Shown here: piece after piece, positions 7,891 to 18,108 of the stretch
Numbering within the stretch: position 1 is the stretch's first letter
Layout: the number at the start of each line of letters is the position of its first letter
Source of the DNA: an uncultured Granulosicoccaceae bacterium
Lineage (GTDB): Bacteria > Pseudomonadota > Gammaproteobacteria > Granulosicoccales > Granulosicoccaceae
Assembly (NCBI GenBank): GCA_937922675.1
Contig: CALAJN010000008.1
Span: 123,267-187,266, forward strand
Reading direction: 5' to 3'
Length of the DNA stretch: 64,000 nt
Program-made: the position numbers and the translations under genes
The notes under the pieces: generated by a model
What the model was told of the DNA's origin: nothing
What the model saw: the letters and a program-made list of their open reading frames with translations, nothing else
The model's database searches: none

Positions 7891-9108
7891 TCAGTGCTGT
7901 GTGTTCGTCAACTCCGCATACAGCATTGATCCCAACACGCGGCAGTCTTCAACGCTAAAACTGAGTGGGACGCGTATATCGAGCAAGGTTGACAGAACTT
8001 CATTGGTGCGTGTGAGCGTTGGTGAGTCGATGTACTCCCAGTGTTCATAGCGGCTGGTGTAACCCTTGGGAGTATCGTCACCAAACCATTTGAGCTCAAC
8101 GCCGCGCTGCGCACACCGATGAATCAGGTCACGCATCTGTTGCGTGCTATAGCCTGGCGTACGAAATTGAAAAGAGGAGCGAACCTCTCTTGCAAGTGGG
8201 TGCGGTTTTGGTAACGAGACCTGCTCAAGCGTCTCTATGGCCTTGGCAAGCACCGCTTCGCGCTCATTCCAGCGGCTCACATTGCTATCCAGTAGTTCCA
8301 GTTGTGGAATCAGAATGCTGGCACGCAATTCGTCCATGCGTCCGGACAGATTGGGCATCTCCAGTCGCTGCGCATCCAGAACGCTCGTCTCTGGAGCTGC
8401 CCGATGACGCGCATACAGCATGTAGCTACCCGACATCAGTATCAGCCTTGCGGCAATCTCCGGGTCGTCGGTGGTGACAAAGCCCCCTTCGCCAGAATTG
8501 ATATGCTTGTAGGTCTGCGTGCTGAAACAGCCGAGGGTGCCATGGGTGCCGGATTTGATGCCATCGAAGGTGGCACCCATTGTGTGTGCACAGTCTTCGA
8601 TCAGGCTTAGCTGGTAGGTGTTGCACAACGCTAGTACTGCGTCCATGTCAGCAATATGTCCGCGCATATGACTCAACAGCAGATAGCGCGCGCCGCTGGC
8701 CTTGGCTCTGGTAGCAAGGTCATCGAGATCGATCACAAGGTCCTCTGTGGTCTCGACCAGTACAGGTGTGCCGCCGACAGCGTAGATCGCGCCGGGCACA
8801 GGGGAGAGTGTGAACGCATTGGTCAATACGGCATCTCCTCGCTGCACACCAGCTGCTCGCATTGCGAGCTGCATGGCATAGCCACCGGAGGCACAAGCGA
8901 GGCAGTGTTCTACACCCTGATAACGTGCAAAAGCAGATTCGAGAGCTGCAGTGTGTGAGGTGTCTTCATCACTTGCGACGTTGTAGCGGTGTAGTCTCCC
9001 GGAGCGCATCACCTCGACAGCCGCGGCAATAGCGTTTTCGGGAATGGGCTCCTGTTGCGTGAAAGACTTTGCGAATCGTGTGGATGCCACCGTCGGGGCT
9101 GTACTCAT
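7891..9108 (-). CDS. DegT/DnrJ/EryC1/StrS family aminotransferase
   Basis: 405 residues, PLP-dependent fold-type I enzyme of the sugar aminotransferase family. Visible signatures: the N-terminal MRSGRLHRYN, EHCLACASGGYAMQLAMRA (cofactor pocket), LSLIEDCAHTMGATFDG, and STQTYKHINSGEGGFVTTDD, whose lysine is the expected PLP Schiff base. Such enzymes usually make amino-sugars for surface polysaccharide or natural products. No glycosyltransferase or nucleotide-sugar gene is nearby, so its substrate is open. It is convergent with the TadE gene, 18 nt apart. Confidence 0.88.
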   Translation of the reverse strand: MSTAPTVASTRFAKSFTQQEPIPENAIAAAVEVMRSGRLHRYNVASDEDTSHTAALESAFARYQGVEHCLACASGGYAMQLAMRAAGVQRGDAVLTNAFTLSPVPGAIYAVGGTPVLVETTEDLVIDLDDLATRAKASGARYLLLSHMRGHIADMDAVLALCNTYQLSLIEDCAHTMGATFDGIKSGTHGTLGCFSTQTYKHINSGEGGFVTTDDPEIAARLILMSGSYMLYARHRAAPETSVLDAQRLEMPNLSGRMDELRASILIPQLELLDSNVSRWNEREAVLAKAIETLEQVSLPKPHPLAREVRSSFQFRTPGYSTQQMRDLIHRCAQRGVELKWFGDDTPKGYTSRYEHWEYIDSPTLTRTNEVLSTLLDIRVPLSFSVEDCRVLGSMLYAELTNTQH

Positions 9109-9159
9109 AACCGTCCAATCATGATCGTGCGCCGATCGTTGCGTTGCTGTCGCGTGTGT

Positions 9160-9762
9160 CTATTGTCGGGTTGTCTGCACGGTGTCGTGCTCGCTGCGCA
9201 GTAGTTTCGACATGAAAAAGGAAACTGCCATACCTGCGATCCCGCCAAACAAATGTCCGTCCCATGACACGCCTTCCTGCATCGGGATAATGCCCTTTAT
9301 GAACGTGGTTGCATACAGCGCACCCACAACACAGGCAATAGCGATGGATTGAAAGCGTTTTTCGAATATGCCTGCAAACACGTGAAAGGCGATGAGTCCA
9401 AACACAAGTCCGCTGGCTCCGATGTGAAGCGCAGTTCGCCCGAATATCCAAAGGCCAACACCGCCAATGATCGTGATCAACACGACTATAGCGCCAGAAT
9501 TGGCTCGTGATCCTGCGAGCAACAACAAGGTGATGGCCAGAGGGATAGTGTTGCCAAGCAGGTGTTGGAAATTGCCGTGCAGGAACGGCATAGCGACAAC
9601 ACCGGTCAGCCCGCTGAAAGTGCGTGGAACGAGGCCAAGGAGTTCCAGCGGCAGCACGCGATCGAGTGCAAAGACAATCCAGATCACACCGATGAAGGCG
9701 ACGACTGCGCGCATGTCACGGCGCATGGTGTGGGCGTTGCGCCCATCTACCAACGAGTTCAC
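9160..9762 (-). CDS. rhomboid family intramembrane serine protease
   Basis: 200 residues with about six membrane helices. The catalytic dyad is visible: Ser117 in GASGLVFG and His170 in DGHLFGG. The conserved HGNFQHLLGN motif (His62, His67, Asn71) in helix 2 is also present. GTG 9762 is preferred over internal ATGs because AAGGAG lies 9 nt upstream of it. Rhomboids cleave substrate transmembrane helices within the bilayer; the substrate here is unknown. It sits 51 nt downstream of the aminotransferase gene on the same strand, without obvious functional link. Confidence 0.93.
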   Translation of the reverse strand: MNSLVDGRNAHTMRRDMRAVVAFIGVIWIVFALDRVLPLELLGLVPRTFSGLTGVVAMPFLHGNFQHLLGNTIPLAITLLLLAGSRANSGAIVVLITIIGGVGLWIFGRTALHIGASGLVFGLIAFHVFAGIFEKRFQSIAIACVVGALYATTFIKGIIPMQEGVSWDGHLFGGIAGMAVSFFMSKLLRSEHDTVQTTRQ

Positions 9763-9805
9763 TGAATCACTCTCCTTGTATCAAATCGATTTGCGTGTTC
9801 AATGC

Positions 9806-10372
9806 TCAGAGAATCATTGCACGCAACTTCTCGGCAACGGCAGTCAAGTCTTCTGGCGGTAGCACGCTGTTGCCCGCTTTCAACGCCTTGTAATCGCTTT
9901 CTGAAATGGCAAGGCGTTTGGCGTCGGACTCCCGCAGGTTCAGAATCTTCAGCATCTCGCGCACATCGAGCGCAGGGTCGCCAGTAGCAACCGTGTAGTC
10001 ACCGGACAAGGCGGTTTGGGCCGACGTCGCGCTCGACGATGGGCTTGCTGCCACCGCCCGAGCCCCGGCGACCACAGCGCCTGAGCCACCAGCGAGCGCA
10101 CCAGCTCCAGCAACGGCGGCTCCAATTCCAAGGCCCGAGGTAGAACGTGCACTTGCTGTCGTACCCACTGGCTCGTCGGCAGTGCTCTGGACGTCGGCGC
10201 TCCGCTTTGCAGGAACCTGATCCGTTGCAGCCGAACCTGCGCTAGCCGATGGGCGCGTGAGGTGCACAGAGGAGTCATTCTTCTGACCACGCCCGGCGCG
10301 CGTCATAAACCAGTAGATGGCTGCCACCATCAAAAGGCCAATGATCAGAGCGATCACGTTTCCTGCATTCAT
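9806..10372 (-). CDS. hypothetical membrane-anchored protein with Ala-rich linker
   Basis: 188 residues from ATG 10372; the GAGG 9-12 nt upstream supports this start over the more upstream in-frame ATGs at 10399 and 10456. One N-terminal membrane helix (VIALIIGLLMVAAIYWFM) is followed by a long low-complexity Ala/Ser/Thr/Gly linker. The compact C-terminal domain of about 60 residues reads GDPALDVREMLKILNLRESD, then AKRLAISESDYKALKAG. The layout is that of a tethered cytoplasmic domain. I do not recognise the C-terminal domain. It is divergent from the dynamin-like gene. Confidence 0.7.
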   Translation of the reverse strand: MNAGNVIALIIGLLMVAAIYWFMTRAGRGQKNDSSVHLTRPSASAGSAATDQVPAKRSADVQSTADEPVGTTASARSTSGLGIGAAVAGAGALAGGSGAVVAGARAVAASPSSSATSAQTALSGDYTVATGDPALDVREMLKILNLRESDAKRLAISESDYKALKAGNSVLPPEDLTAVAEKLRAMIL

Positions 10373-10431
10373 ACGCGTAACCTCGTCCGTGTTAACCATT
10401 GACGCAGCCGCTGGATGCTTGCCAGAGGTCC

Positions 10432-10617
10432 ATGCGTTACAAAGGAGAATTCCCAAGCCCGGATGGTCCGGCCATCCGGCGGCTTTGTCAAACGGCGGGC
10501 GCGGGATTTGCGTCGTCAGGTGATCTGCTGCGCGCCAACATCTTTGATGCGCACCGCGCTGTCAACGCGCTAGACTCGCGCGCCCGTGATCCTCATGATT
10601 GGAGCCTGTTTCCCTGA
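10432..10617 (+). CDS. possible 61-residue leader protein coupled to the dynamin-like gene
   Basis: An ATG at 10432 with AGAGG close upstream opens a frame (MRYKGEFPSPDGPAIRRL...) that stops at TGA 10615-10617. That stop overlaps the ATG of the GTPase gene by one base (TGATG), the arrangement of translational coupling. No family is recognised and the composition is only moderately protein-like. It may be a genuine small protein or a chance frame in the 240-nt divergent intergenic region. Confidence 0.35.
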   Translation: MRYKGEFPSPDGPAIRRLCQTAGAGFASSGDLLRANIFDAHRAVNALDSRARDPHDWSLFP

Positions 10618-12047
10618 TGTCTCGTGCTGATGCCTCGATCGTCAAACGATTCGCTAGCCTTAAATCTCACCTTGAGCGTGAGAACCCCACCCTGATCGAT
10701 GCTATCGACGGGTTTCACAAGCTCGACGAGGTTGGCTATCGCACCGGCCTGATCGACACCGACGATTCCTACGCGATGAAGATCAGCTGGTGGCCGCTGG
10801 TCTCGGTGTTGGGTGTGTTCTCGGCGGGCAAGAGCTCGTTTATCAACAGCTACCTTGGCAAAACGCTTCAAAAGACCGGCAACCAGGCGGTCGACGACAA
10901 GTTCACAGTTATCTGCTACGGCGAGAGCGAGGCTGGCCGCACCTTGCCAGGGCTGGCACTCGATGCCGACATGCGATTTCCTTTCTATCGCATCAGCGAT
11001 GAGATCGAGAAGGTGACCGAGGGCGAGGGGCGTCGTATCGATGCCTATCTGCAGCTCAAAGTCACCGACAGCGAGGTGGTGCGTGGCAAAATTCTCATAG
11101 ATTCGCCCGGGTTCGATGCCGACGAGCAAAGGACCTCAACCTTGAAGCTGACCGATCACATTCTGGATCTATCGGATTTGGTCCTGGTGTTCTTTGATGC
11201 CAGACACCCGGAGCCCGGTTCGATGCAAGACACGCTCACACATCTGGTAGAGCACACGATCAATCGGCAGGACAGTAACAAGTTTGTCTTTATCCTGAAT
11301 CAGATTGATACAGCGGCGCGCGAGGACAATACCGAAGAAATTGTCGGTGCCTGGCAGCGGGCGCTGAGTCAAAAAGGCCTGACAGCAGGGCGCTTTTACA
11401 CCATCTTCAACAAGGATATTGCTGTGCCCATCGAAGATGATGCACGTAGAGCACGGTTTATAGAGAAGCGCGACTCGGACATGCAAGAGATCGAGGATCG
11501 CATTCGCGAAGTGGAGGTAGAGCGTGCTTACCGGATTGTCGGCGCCATGGAGAAGACCGCGTACAACCTGCGCGATCAAGCAATCCCTGCGATATCGCGC
11601 TTGCGCAAGCTGTGGGCAAAGCGCGTATTGCGTGCTGATGCCATTGTTCTTGGGTGTTTTGCTCTAGCGGTGTTAGGTGGTGGCATTGTCACAGGTTCGC
11701 TGGGTGCAATCGGTGCGTTGGTATTGGGCATGTTCACTGACCCTATGGCCCTTGTAGGCACTATCGCCGCACTGTTGATCGTCGCCTTGTGTGTACATTT
11801 TGGCTTGCGATTTATCATCGCCAGCTGGATGCACAAACGCCTGCAGGGTAGTGCAGATGAGCCCTATTCCAAGGGTTTCCGCAACAGCACACGCTTCTGG
11901 CGCACGGTTTTTTCCAGTAAGGCAGCCGGCTGGAATCGTGGCTCGCGTCGTGCCGTCGATGAGGTAATCGATCAAGCTTCCAGCTTTGTTGAGGCGCTCA
12001 ACGATCGTTACACCAATCCCTCGGGCAAGCCGCGTCAGGAGACCTAG
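10617..12047 (+). CDS. dynamin-like GTPase with C-terminal membrane hairpin
   Basis: 476 residues from ATG 10617; a TTG at 10599 is an alternative. G1 is GVFSAGKS at residues 66-73, with the Ser-x-Gly-Lys form used by bacterial dynamin-like proteins. A threonine switch segment DKFTVICYGE follows, then G3 DSPGFDAD near residue 162 and G4 NQID near 227. Two strongly hydrophobic segments (about residues 345-400: IVLGCFALAVLGGGIVTGSL, ALVGTIAALLIVALCVHFG) give membrane attachment. Such proteins remodel or protect membranes. It converges on phzF with a 4-bp overlap. Precise subfamily not determined. Confidence 0.85.
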   Translation: MSRADASIVKRFASLKSHLERENPTLIDAIDGFHKLDEVGYRTGLIDTDDSYAMKISWWPLVSVLGVFSAGKSSFINSYLGKTLQKTGNQAVDDKFTVICYGESEAGRTLPGLALDADMRFPFYRISDEIEKVTEGEGRRIDAYLQLKVTDSEVVRGKILIDSPGFDADEQRTSTLKLTDHILDLSDLVLVFFDARHPEPGSMQDTLTHLVEHTINRQDSNKFVFILNQIDTAAREDNTEEIVGAWQRALSQKGLTAGRFYTIFNKDIAVPIEDDARRARFIEKRDSDMQEIEDRIREVEVERAYRIVGAMEKTAYNLRDQAIPAISRLRKLWAKRVLRADAIVLGCFALAVLGGGIVTGSLGAIGALVLGMFTDPMALVGTIAALLIVALCVHFGLRFIIASWMHKRLQGSADEPYSKGFRNSTRFWRTVFSSKAAGWNRGSRRAVDEVIDQASSFVEALNDRYTNPSGKPRQET

Positions 12048-12892
12048 AGCTGCAGGGTCCCTTTGATGAGTATCGATGTATGACCGCCGATACGCACCCG
12101 CCCCGCATTCGCGGGGTCAGGTGATATGTAGACGCGTCCTTCACGTCCAATGCAGCGTCCCTGGGCAACCACTATGTCCTCGGATAACTGACCCTGATCC
12201 AGCATCCAGTGCGCAAGGGCTGCATTGAGTGAACCTGTGATCGGGTCCTCCAGCATACCGCTTGAGGGAGCGAGCATGCGTACCTCATAGTCAGCTTCCG
12301 ACGTGTCTGCATACGGGCCGATCAGGCCGATAGCGGACATCTCTGGCCATCGGACGTTCTGCGCCTTGGCCTTGAGCACAGCCTCGGCTGACACCAACTG
12401 CAGAGCACGCCACTGAGGCCCATTGTCGAGCAAGGCACTGTTGACAACATCAGATGCCTTCAGGCCAAGATCACTCAAAATACGTTGCAACTCATCCGCA
12501 TCAAGTGGGGCAATGTGGGTCGGCGGTGCTATGAAGGCTGGCACGCGTCCGGTCATGTCAATCTCGACAATACCCACAGCGCATTGCTGGCGCACCGTAC
12601 CTGGGTCCTTCGCCCTGCCACCCGCACTTAACCAGGCCGCACAGCTACCGAGTGTGGGGTGGCCGGCGAAACGCATCTCGCGCAGCGGCGTGAAGATGCG
12701 CAGGCGATAGTCGGCCTGCGCCTCGGTGGGCGGCAGCACAAAGGTCGTCTCGGCAAGATTGGTCCATGCCGCGAACCTCTGCATCGCCTCTGAGTCGAGG
12801 CCATCGCTGTCCAGCACTACGGCAAGCGCATTGCCACGCGTCGCAGTGGATGAGAAGACATCGCACTGCATGAAGCGTCGCGTGAGGGTCAC
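12044..12892 (-). CDS. PhzF family isomerase/epimerase-like protein
   Basis: 282 residues, two-domain PhzF (diaminopimelate-epimerase-like) fold. Signatures: MQCDVFSSTATRGNALAVVL at the N-terminus, NLAETTFVLPP with the expected catalytic Glu, RIFTPLREMRFAGHPTLGS and, in the second half, MLEDPITGSLNAALAHWM. GTG 12892 gives the residues TLTRRF before MQCDVF, matching the family N-terminus; ATG 12871 is an alternative. The substrate is unknown for most members. The start lies 6 nt after the rne stop on the same strand, so it is probably cotranscribed with rne. Confidence 0.9.
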   Translation of the reverse strand: MTLTRRFMQCDVFSSTATRGNALAVVLDSDGLDSEAMQRFAAWTNLAETTFVLPPTEAQADYRLRIFTPLREMRFAGHPTLGSCAAWLSAGGRAKDPGTVRQQCAVGIVEIDMTGRVPAFIAPPTHIAPLDADELQRILSDLGLKASDVVNSALLDNGPQWRALQLVSAEAVLKAKAQNVRWPEMSAIGLIGPYADTSEADYEVRMLAPSSGMLEDPITGSLNAALAHWMLDQGQLSEDIVVAQGRCIGREGRVYISPDPANAGRVRIGGHTSILIKGTLQL

Positions 12893-12898
12893 TTGCGC

Positions 12899-15800
12899 CT
12901 AGCTACTGGATTTTGAAGAGTCACTGGCAACATCAACATCGGCCACCGCCCGCGAGGCAAAAGACAACCCACGTGAGGCTGCATTTTTTTCATTGGCCGC
13001 CGTATGGGATGCAGTGGGCTGAGCTGACTCAGCCCCAGCTTCAGTTGCATCCTGAGCGCGCTCGTGGGAAACCGCTTCCTCGGAAGCCGTTTCAGATTCA
13101 ACAACGGTCTTTGCCTCGCTCTTTTTAGCGACCCGTTCGCGTCGTCTGCTGGAGTTGCGTCGCCGCTTGGGTTGCTGGTCTTCCTTGCCTTCGTCGGTCA
13201 TGTCCGCGTCGCTTGCAACTGCGTCGACGGTGTTCTCATCGAAAGAGTCAACGCCGTTCGGCGAATTCGCCTCTTGCGGGGAGGTCACCTCTGCAGCCGC
13301 TGTCGCAGAGTTCGGTGCTGGAGGCTGTACAGCCTCCAGTGCCTCGACGGGCTCAGTTGTCAATTCACTTGATGAATGATCTGAAAGCGCGCTTGAAGCG
13401 TCAACCAGCGGCCCGGTGGGGCTTGCATCACTGACAGGCGGTACGACTCGTTGCGTCTCAGCGGCGTCCGGCTGTTTGTCTTCGGAGGCGGGCGTTACCG
13501 GATCGGCAGGCTCGGCCGACCAGACCACCTCAGCGCGGTCATCATCCGATGCGGTTGCGTGCACCGACGCCGCATTATCCTCATCGCTGGCGTCAGCGCC
13601 GTGTGTCCTGTCCGTTGTCGCGTCGATGCGTGAAGCCTTGTCATGAGCAAGGGCTGCCAGGTCATCGACATCGCTGCCACCGGACGGGCCAGAGTTGCCA
13701 TTGTCCTCGCCTGTGTCGTTCTCATCGCTCTTGCCGGGCTCCTCTGCGCGCTTGCGTCCGCGTCCGCGTCCACGGCCTCCCCGGCGACCACGTGATCGAC
13801 TGCGTTTCGGTGCCTCGCCATCAGCGGTCTCGACAGCACTGGTGTCGGTCTTGCCATTGGCTCCTGCATCTGTAGCGGACGCGCCCGTTGCCTCAGCCGG
13901 AGAGTCAGCTGCGGACTCGGTGACGTCCGGGCCTACCTGCGACTCTTGTTGTTCAGATACTGATTCACCACCGTGGTCACTGTGGCCCTCAGCGTTTACC
14001 GCGTCGGCCCCTGTGCCTTCTTTTACCGTGTTGTTGCGCTTGCGTCCGCGTCCACCGCGCCGCGAACGCTTGCGCGTAGAACCGTCGGTGTTGGTCGCGT
14101 TGTCTGCGTTGTTGTCGGCCGTTTCGTTTGAGCCGCGTGTTGTCGCATTGTCGGCGTTGTTCTGGTCACCCGCTTTGCTGTCAGCATTGCGTGTGCCTGA
14201 ACGCGCGTTGTTGCGTCCACCACGTTCCTGTTGACCGTCGTTGCGCGCTTCCTCACCGTCGCGGTTTTTGGTGCGGTTGCGCCCCCCCCGATTCCGTCCT
14301 CCGCGGCTGCGTCTTTTGCCGTCGCCTTCTTCACGACGTGCGCTTGGCCCGGCCTTGCTATGCGTGCTTTTGCGTTGCGGTCTGATTGCCGCTGCTTCGG
14401 CTTCGGCCGTCTCCGCGGCAGAAGCGGTAGCGGGCGCTGCACCAAACAGAGAGCTGACCTTGCCGAAGATGCGACGAAAACCACCTGAAGCCTCTTGCTG
14501 CAGTGCTGGCGCGGTATCCGCCTCGGCTTGTATCGCAACCGCCGCGCGTTGCGGCGGCGGCATGTCGGGCGACAACATCCCGACAGCAGCTGCCTCGGTC
14601 GGTTTGACGTCACGAGGGTCCGGCGGCGCATAGTGGTCGTCGTTGTTGGTCGCCAGCTCGTAGCTCTTTTTTTGCAAGGCTTCGTGATCTGCCTCGGTCA
14701 TGCGGATACGTTCGATGGTGTAGTTCGGTGTATCCAGTGTCGGGTTGGCAACGATCAAAAGCATGGTCTCGTTACGAGCCTCGATCTCCGAGATGCTCTG
14801 ACGCTTCTCGTTCAGCAGATAGGTAGCAACGTCGACCGGCACATCAGCGACAACGCGGCCGGTATTGTCCTTGCGCGCTTCTTCCTCAACGAGACGCAAT
14901 ATCGAAAGAGCGGTTGATTCGATGCCACGTATGGTGCCTTGGCCCTGACAGCGCGGGCAGACTGTCCCGGACCCTTCACCCAGCGAGGGACGAAGCCGTT
15001 GTCGCGACATCTCAAGCAGTCCGAACTTTGAAATCTTGCCGATCTGGACGCGTGCTCGGTCGGCACGAAGCGCCTCCCGCAGGCGATTCTCGACTTGACG
15101 TTGATGTTTGGAGGAGAACATGTCGATAAAGTCGATGACCACCAGACCTCCGAGATCGCGCAGACGCAACTGACGGGCGACTTCGTCAGCGGCCTCGAGG
15201 TTGGTGTTGGTCGCGGTTTCCTCGATGTCGCTGCCTTTGGTGGCACGCGCGGAATTTATGTCTATGGACACCAGTGCCTCGGTGTGGTCGATGACCAGAG
15301 CGCCGCCGGAAGGTAGACGCACCTCGCGCTGAAAGGCGCTCTCTATCTGGGACTCGATCTGGTAGCGATTGAACAGCGGGACCGGATCGTCGTAGTACTT
15401 GAGCTTGCGCTCGTTTTGCGGCATGTACAAACGAATGAAATCAGCCGCCTGATCACAGGTGCTTCGCTCATCGGCAATGATCTCGCCGATGTCGCCCTTG
15501 AAATAGTCGCGCAGACCACGAACGATGATGTTGCTTTCCTGGTAGATCAGAAAGGGGGCCTTTTTGGATTCTGCCGCCTCCGCGATCGCCGTCCAGATGG
15601 CTGCCTGATAGTCGAGGTCCCATTGCAATTCTTCGGTCGTACGCCCGATGCCAGCAGTACGGACAATGGTGCCCATACCGTCAGGCACTTCCACATCGGC
15701 CATCGCGGCTTTGAGTTCTGCGCGTTCATCGCCTTCGATGCGGCGAGACACGCCACCTGCGCGAGAGTTGTTGGGCATCAGGACAAGGAAACGTCCTGCA

Positions 15801-16162
15801 AGGCTGATCTCGGTGGTCAGTGCTGCGCCCTTGTTGCCACGCTCCTCTTTCTCGATCTGAACGATGAGCTCCATGCCCTCGCGTAGATGGTCTTTTATCG
15901 CAGATCGTGCGACATCGGCCTTGCCGCCGAGGTACTGCTGGGCTATTTCCTTGAACGGCAGGAAGCCGTGACGGTCAGCGCCATAGTCAACGAAGGCGGC
16001 TTCGAGGCTTGGCTCGACGCGCGTGATTTTCGCTTTGTATATGTTGGATTTTCGTTGTTCTCTGGACTTGTGCTCTATATCGAGGTCAATGAGTTTCTGG
16101 CCATCAACGATGGCGACACGCAACTCCTCTTCGTGAGTTGCGTTGATGAGCATTCTTTTCAT
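12899..16162 (-). CDS. rne: ribonuclease E
   Basis: 1087 residues. The N-terminal half is a complete RNase E/G catalytic domain: S1 RNA-binding region (residues about 35-120), [19 protein letters not shown] and [15 protein letters not shown] with the two metal-binding aspartates, and the zinc-link CPRCQGQG. The C-terminal half (from about residue 530) is disordered and acidic with four arginine-rich blocks (e.g. [58 protein letters not shown]), as expected for RNA-binding sites of a degradosome scaffold. Gene order rluC/rne divergent is the usual gammaproteobacterial one. Confidence 0.97.
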   Translation of the reverse strand: MKRMLINATHEEELRVAIVDGQKLIDLDIEHKSREQRKSNIYKAKITRVEPSLEAAFVDYGADRHGFLPFKEIAQQYLGGKADVARSAIKDHLREGMELIVQIEKEERGNKGAALTTEISLAGRFLVLMPNNSRAGGVSRRIEGDERAELKAAMADVEVPDGMGTIVRTAGIGRTTEELQWDLDYQAAIWTAIAEAAESKKAPFLIYQESNIIVRGLRDYFKGDIGEIIADERSTCDQAADFIRLYMPQNERKLKYYDDPVPLFNRYQIESQIESAFQREVRLPSGGALVIDHTEALVSIDINSARATKGSDIEETATNTNLEAADEVARQLRLRDLGGLVVIDFIDMFSSKHQRQVENRLREALRADRARVQIGKISKFGLLEMSRQRLRPSLGEGSGTVCPRCQGQGTIRGIESTALSILRLVEEEARKDNTGRVVADVPVDVATYLLNEKRQSISEIEARNETMLLIVANPTLDTPNYTIERIRMTEADHEALQKKSYELATNNDDHYAPPDPRDVKPTEAAAVGMLSPDMPPPQRAAVAIQAEADTAPALQQEASGGFRRIFGKVSSLFGAAPATASAAETAEAEAAAIRPQRKSTHSKAGPSARREEGDGKRRSRGGRNRGGRNRTKNRDGEEARNDGQQERGGRNNARSGTRNADSKAGDQNNADNATTRGSNETADNNADNATNTDGSTRKRSRRGGRGRKRNNTVKEGTGADAVNAEGHSDHGGESVSEQQESQVGPDVTESAADSPAEATGASATDAGANGKTDTSAVETADGEAPKRSRSRGRRGGRGRGRGRKRAEEPGKSDENDTGEDNGNSGPSGGSDVDDLAALAHDKASRIDATTDRTHGADASDEDNAASVHATASDDDRAEVVWSAEPADPVTPASEDKQPDAAETQRVVPPVSDASPTGPLVDASSALSDHSSSELTTEPVEALEAVQPPAPNSATAAAEVTSPQEANSPNGVDSFDENTVDAVASDADMTDEGKEDQQPKRRRNSSRRRERVAKKSEAKTVVESETASEEAVSHERAQDATEAGAESAQPTASHTAANEKNAASRGLSFASRAVADVDVASDSSKSSS

Positions 16163-16666
16163 GAAAGGTATTCACATGGCGGCCGGCTTCAGTGGCTACC
16201 ACCCGACCCTCGGTCGCGAGGTCAGCCTTGGCGCATGCGCGACGCAGGCCTTTGCCTGATGTCATGCATCGCGCAGACCATGCGTTATGCATGGTGCTGA
16301 TCGCGGTCTTCGAGGAGGGTGCTTGAGCCATCGTCCGGCATATTTGAATAATTCGGTACCACAGCCATTGGTTACGACTGCGATCGTGTGTAGCCACCGC
16401 CCGGCAACAATGCGCGGGCCAGGGACCGGGTGCTCATCGGGCGCTGACGATGCCGTGAACCGTTGTGCGGTGAGGCATTCGCGGACTTCTTGCAGCGCAT
16501 CGGTGCATTTCCGGGCGTTGCGGTGTAGCCTGCCAGCATGTCGACCCTGGACGTTCCATGAGCTGGCCGACTCTTTAATATAGCGCGTACCGCGATCCGC
16601 CGCAAATCAGAATGTACAACGAACGCTTCGGTTTCCACGTCTGATCGAATCTGACACTTCATCCCA
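16163..16666. promoter_or_regulatory. rne/rluC divergent intergenic region with probable long rne leader
   Basis: A 504-nt region without a convincing gene separates rne (minus) from rluC (plus). In E. coli the homologous region encodes a structured 5' leader of over 300 nt through which RNase E limits its own mRNA; the size here would allow the same. A TATATT hexamer on the minus strand (16576-16581) with a weak TTTGCG-like element upstream could be an rne promoter. The same AT-rich patch (TTTAATATAGC) could serve rluC. These elements are weak candidates and the leader structure was not modelled. Confidence 0.4.
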
Positions 16667-17611
16667 TTGAGTGACGACAATTTGACATCCGTGCGTCATC
16701 TGCGGGTCGATAGTGGTGAATCCGGCCAACGCATTGACAACTACCTGCTCAAGCGTGCACCAGGCGTGCCTAAAAGCCATGTGTATAAGCTGATTCGCAG
16801 CGGCCAGGTCAGAGTTGACGGCGGCAGGGTCAAGCCGACGCGCAAGCTCATCGAAGGTGAGCAGGTCCGTATACCGCCAATGCGCACCGCTGCTCGGGGG
16901 GCGGTGCATGTTCCGGATGCACTCGCGGCTGCCGTTGCCGAGGCTGTGGTATTCGAGACCGAGGACTTTCTGGTGCTCGATAAGCCTCCGGGAGTGGCTG
17001 TGCATGCCGGCAGCGGGCTTGCTTTTGGGGCGATCGACGCGCTCAGGCAGGCGCGAGCCGAGCCGCGTCTCGAGCTTGTTCACAGGCTTGATCGGGGCAC
17101 GAGTGGAGCGATGCTGATCGCGCGTGATACGGGACGTTGCCGTGCGCTGCAGGCTCTGTTTCGCGAGCGGCGGGTCGACAAACAGTATGTAGCTTTGGTC
17201 AATGGCAGTTGGCCTGACACGATCTCGGAGGTGTCCTTGGCTTTGGCAAGCAACGTGGAGCACGCGGGCGAGCGACGTGTTGTTGTCGCAACAGATGGTC
17301 AGCCCGCACTCAGCCGATTCGCTTGTCACGAGCGCTTTGGCGAGTTGGCCAGCGAGGTGTCGATCGAGATCGAAACCGGGCGAACCCACCAGATCCGTGT
17401 CCACGCCAGCGCCTCGGGTCACGCTGTGCTCGGCGATGAGCGCTACGGCGATAATCGGCAGAACAAGCGCTTCAAGCAAATAGGTCTTGCTCGCTTGTGT
17501 CTACATTCGCAGTACATCGGCTTTGAGTGGAACGGAGTGCGGCAAGAGCTGCATGCGCCTCCCGCTGATTCCTGGGAGGCGATGCGCCGGTCTCTGCGTG
17601 CTAACGCTTGA
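16667..17611 (+). CDS. rluC: 23S rRNA pseudouridine synthase RluC
   Basis: 314 residues. An S4 RNA-binding domain (residues about 20-80, RIDNYLLKRAPGVPKSHVYK) precedes the RluA-type catalytic domain with LDKPPGVAVHAGSG and HRLDRGTSG, where Asp142 is the catalytic aspartate. RTHQIRVHASASGHAVLGDERYGD completes the domain. The enzyme isomerises uridines 955, 2504 and 2580 (E. coli numbering) in 23S rRNA. RluC rather than RluD is favoured by the divergent rne neighbour. The start is TTG 16667; no ATG lies near it in frame. Confidence 0.92.
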   Translation: MSDDNLTSVRHLRVDSGESGQRIDNYLLKRAPGVPKSHVYKLIRSGQVRVDGGRVKPTRKLIEGEQVRIPPMRTAARGAVHVPDALAAAVAEAVVFETEDFLVLDKPPGVAVHAGSGLAFGAIDALRQARAEPRLELVHRLDRGTSGAMLIARDTGRCRALQALFRERRVDKQYVALVNGSWPDTISEVSLALASNVEHAGERRVVVATDGQPALSRFACHERFGELASEVSIEIETGRTHQIRVHASASGHAVLGDERYGDNRQNKRFKQIGLARLCLHSQYIGFEWNGVRQELHAPPADSWEAMRRSLRANA

Positions 17612-17631
17612 CGACACATTAGCTACAGCAG

Positions 17632-18108
17632 ATGCGCTCAATTCATGTCGCTGACGAGTCAGCTTTGCACAATCTCGCGGCAGTGCTTGCCGTGCCCTTG
17701 GCCAGCTACCTTCGCGCACGATCTGCCGGTGACGCGGTCTTGTTGTTCCTGCACGGTGAGCTCGGTGCCGGCAAGAGCGCCTTTGTACGAGCCTTGCTGC
17801 GCGCCTTCGGCCATCAAGGAGCGGTGCCGAGTCCGACCTACACCCTGATCGAGTCCTATTCGACAGATGGCCTTGGCATCGCGCACGCCGATTTTTATCG
17901 CCTGTCAGATCCGGATGAGCTGGATTTTCTCGGCATCGGGGAGGTGCTGGCTGCCAACGACCTTCTGTGCGTTGAATGGCCGGAGCGTGCCGGTGATCGC
18001 TTGCCGGAAGCGAATCTGATGCTGCGCCTTGAGTACGCCGATAGCGGCGGGAGACAATTGTTTTTTACAGGTGCACTTGCAGAGTCGATTTTGCCTACTA
18101 GTCTTTGA
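17632..18108 (+). CDS. tsaE: tRNA t6A biosynthesis ATPase TsaE
   Basis: 158 residues, usual length. Walker A GELGAGKS at residues 42-49, then SPTYTLIESY, HADFYRL and the C-terminal CVEWPERAGDRLP, all diagnostic of TsaE (YjeE). It works with TsaB, TsaC and TsaD to place threonylcarbamoyl on A37 of ANN-decoding tRNAs. It begins 20 nt after rluC and lies upstream of the amidase gene, the same tsaE-ami order as in E. coli. Confidence 0.95.
   Translation: MRSIHVADESALHNLAAVLAVPLASYLRARSAGDAVLLFLHGELGAGKSAFVRALLRAFGHQGAVPSPTYTLIESYSTDGLGIAHADFYRLSDPDELDFLGIGEVLAANDLLCVEWPERAGDRLPEANLMLRLEYADSGGRQLFFTGALAESILPTSL

Noticed and set aside
13695..14631. Several long open frames opposite and within rne
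   Set aside because: They arise from the repetitive, GC-rich coding of the disordered RNase E tail; translations are Arg/Ser/Pro-rich and meaningless.
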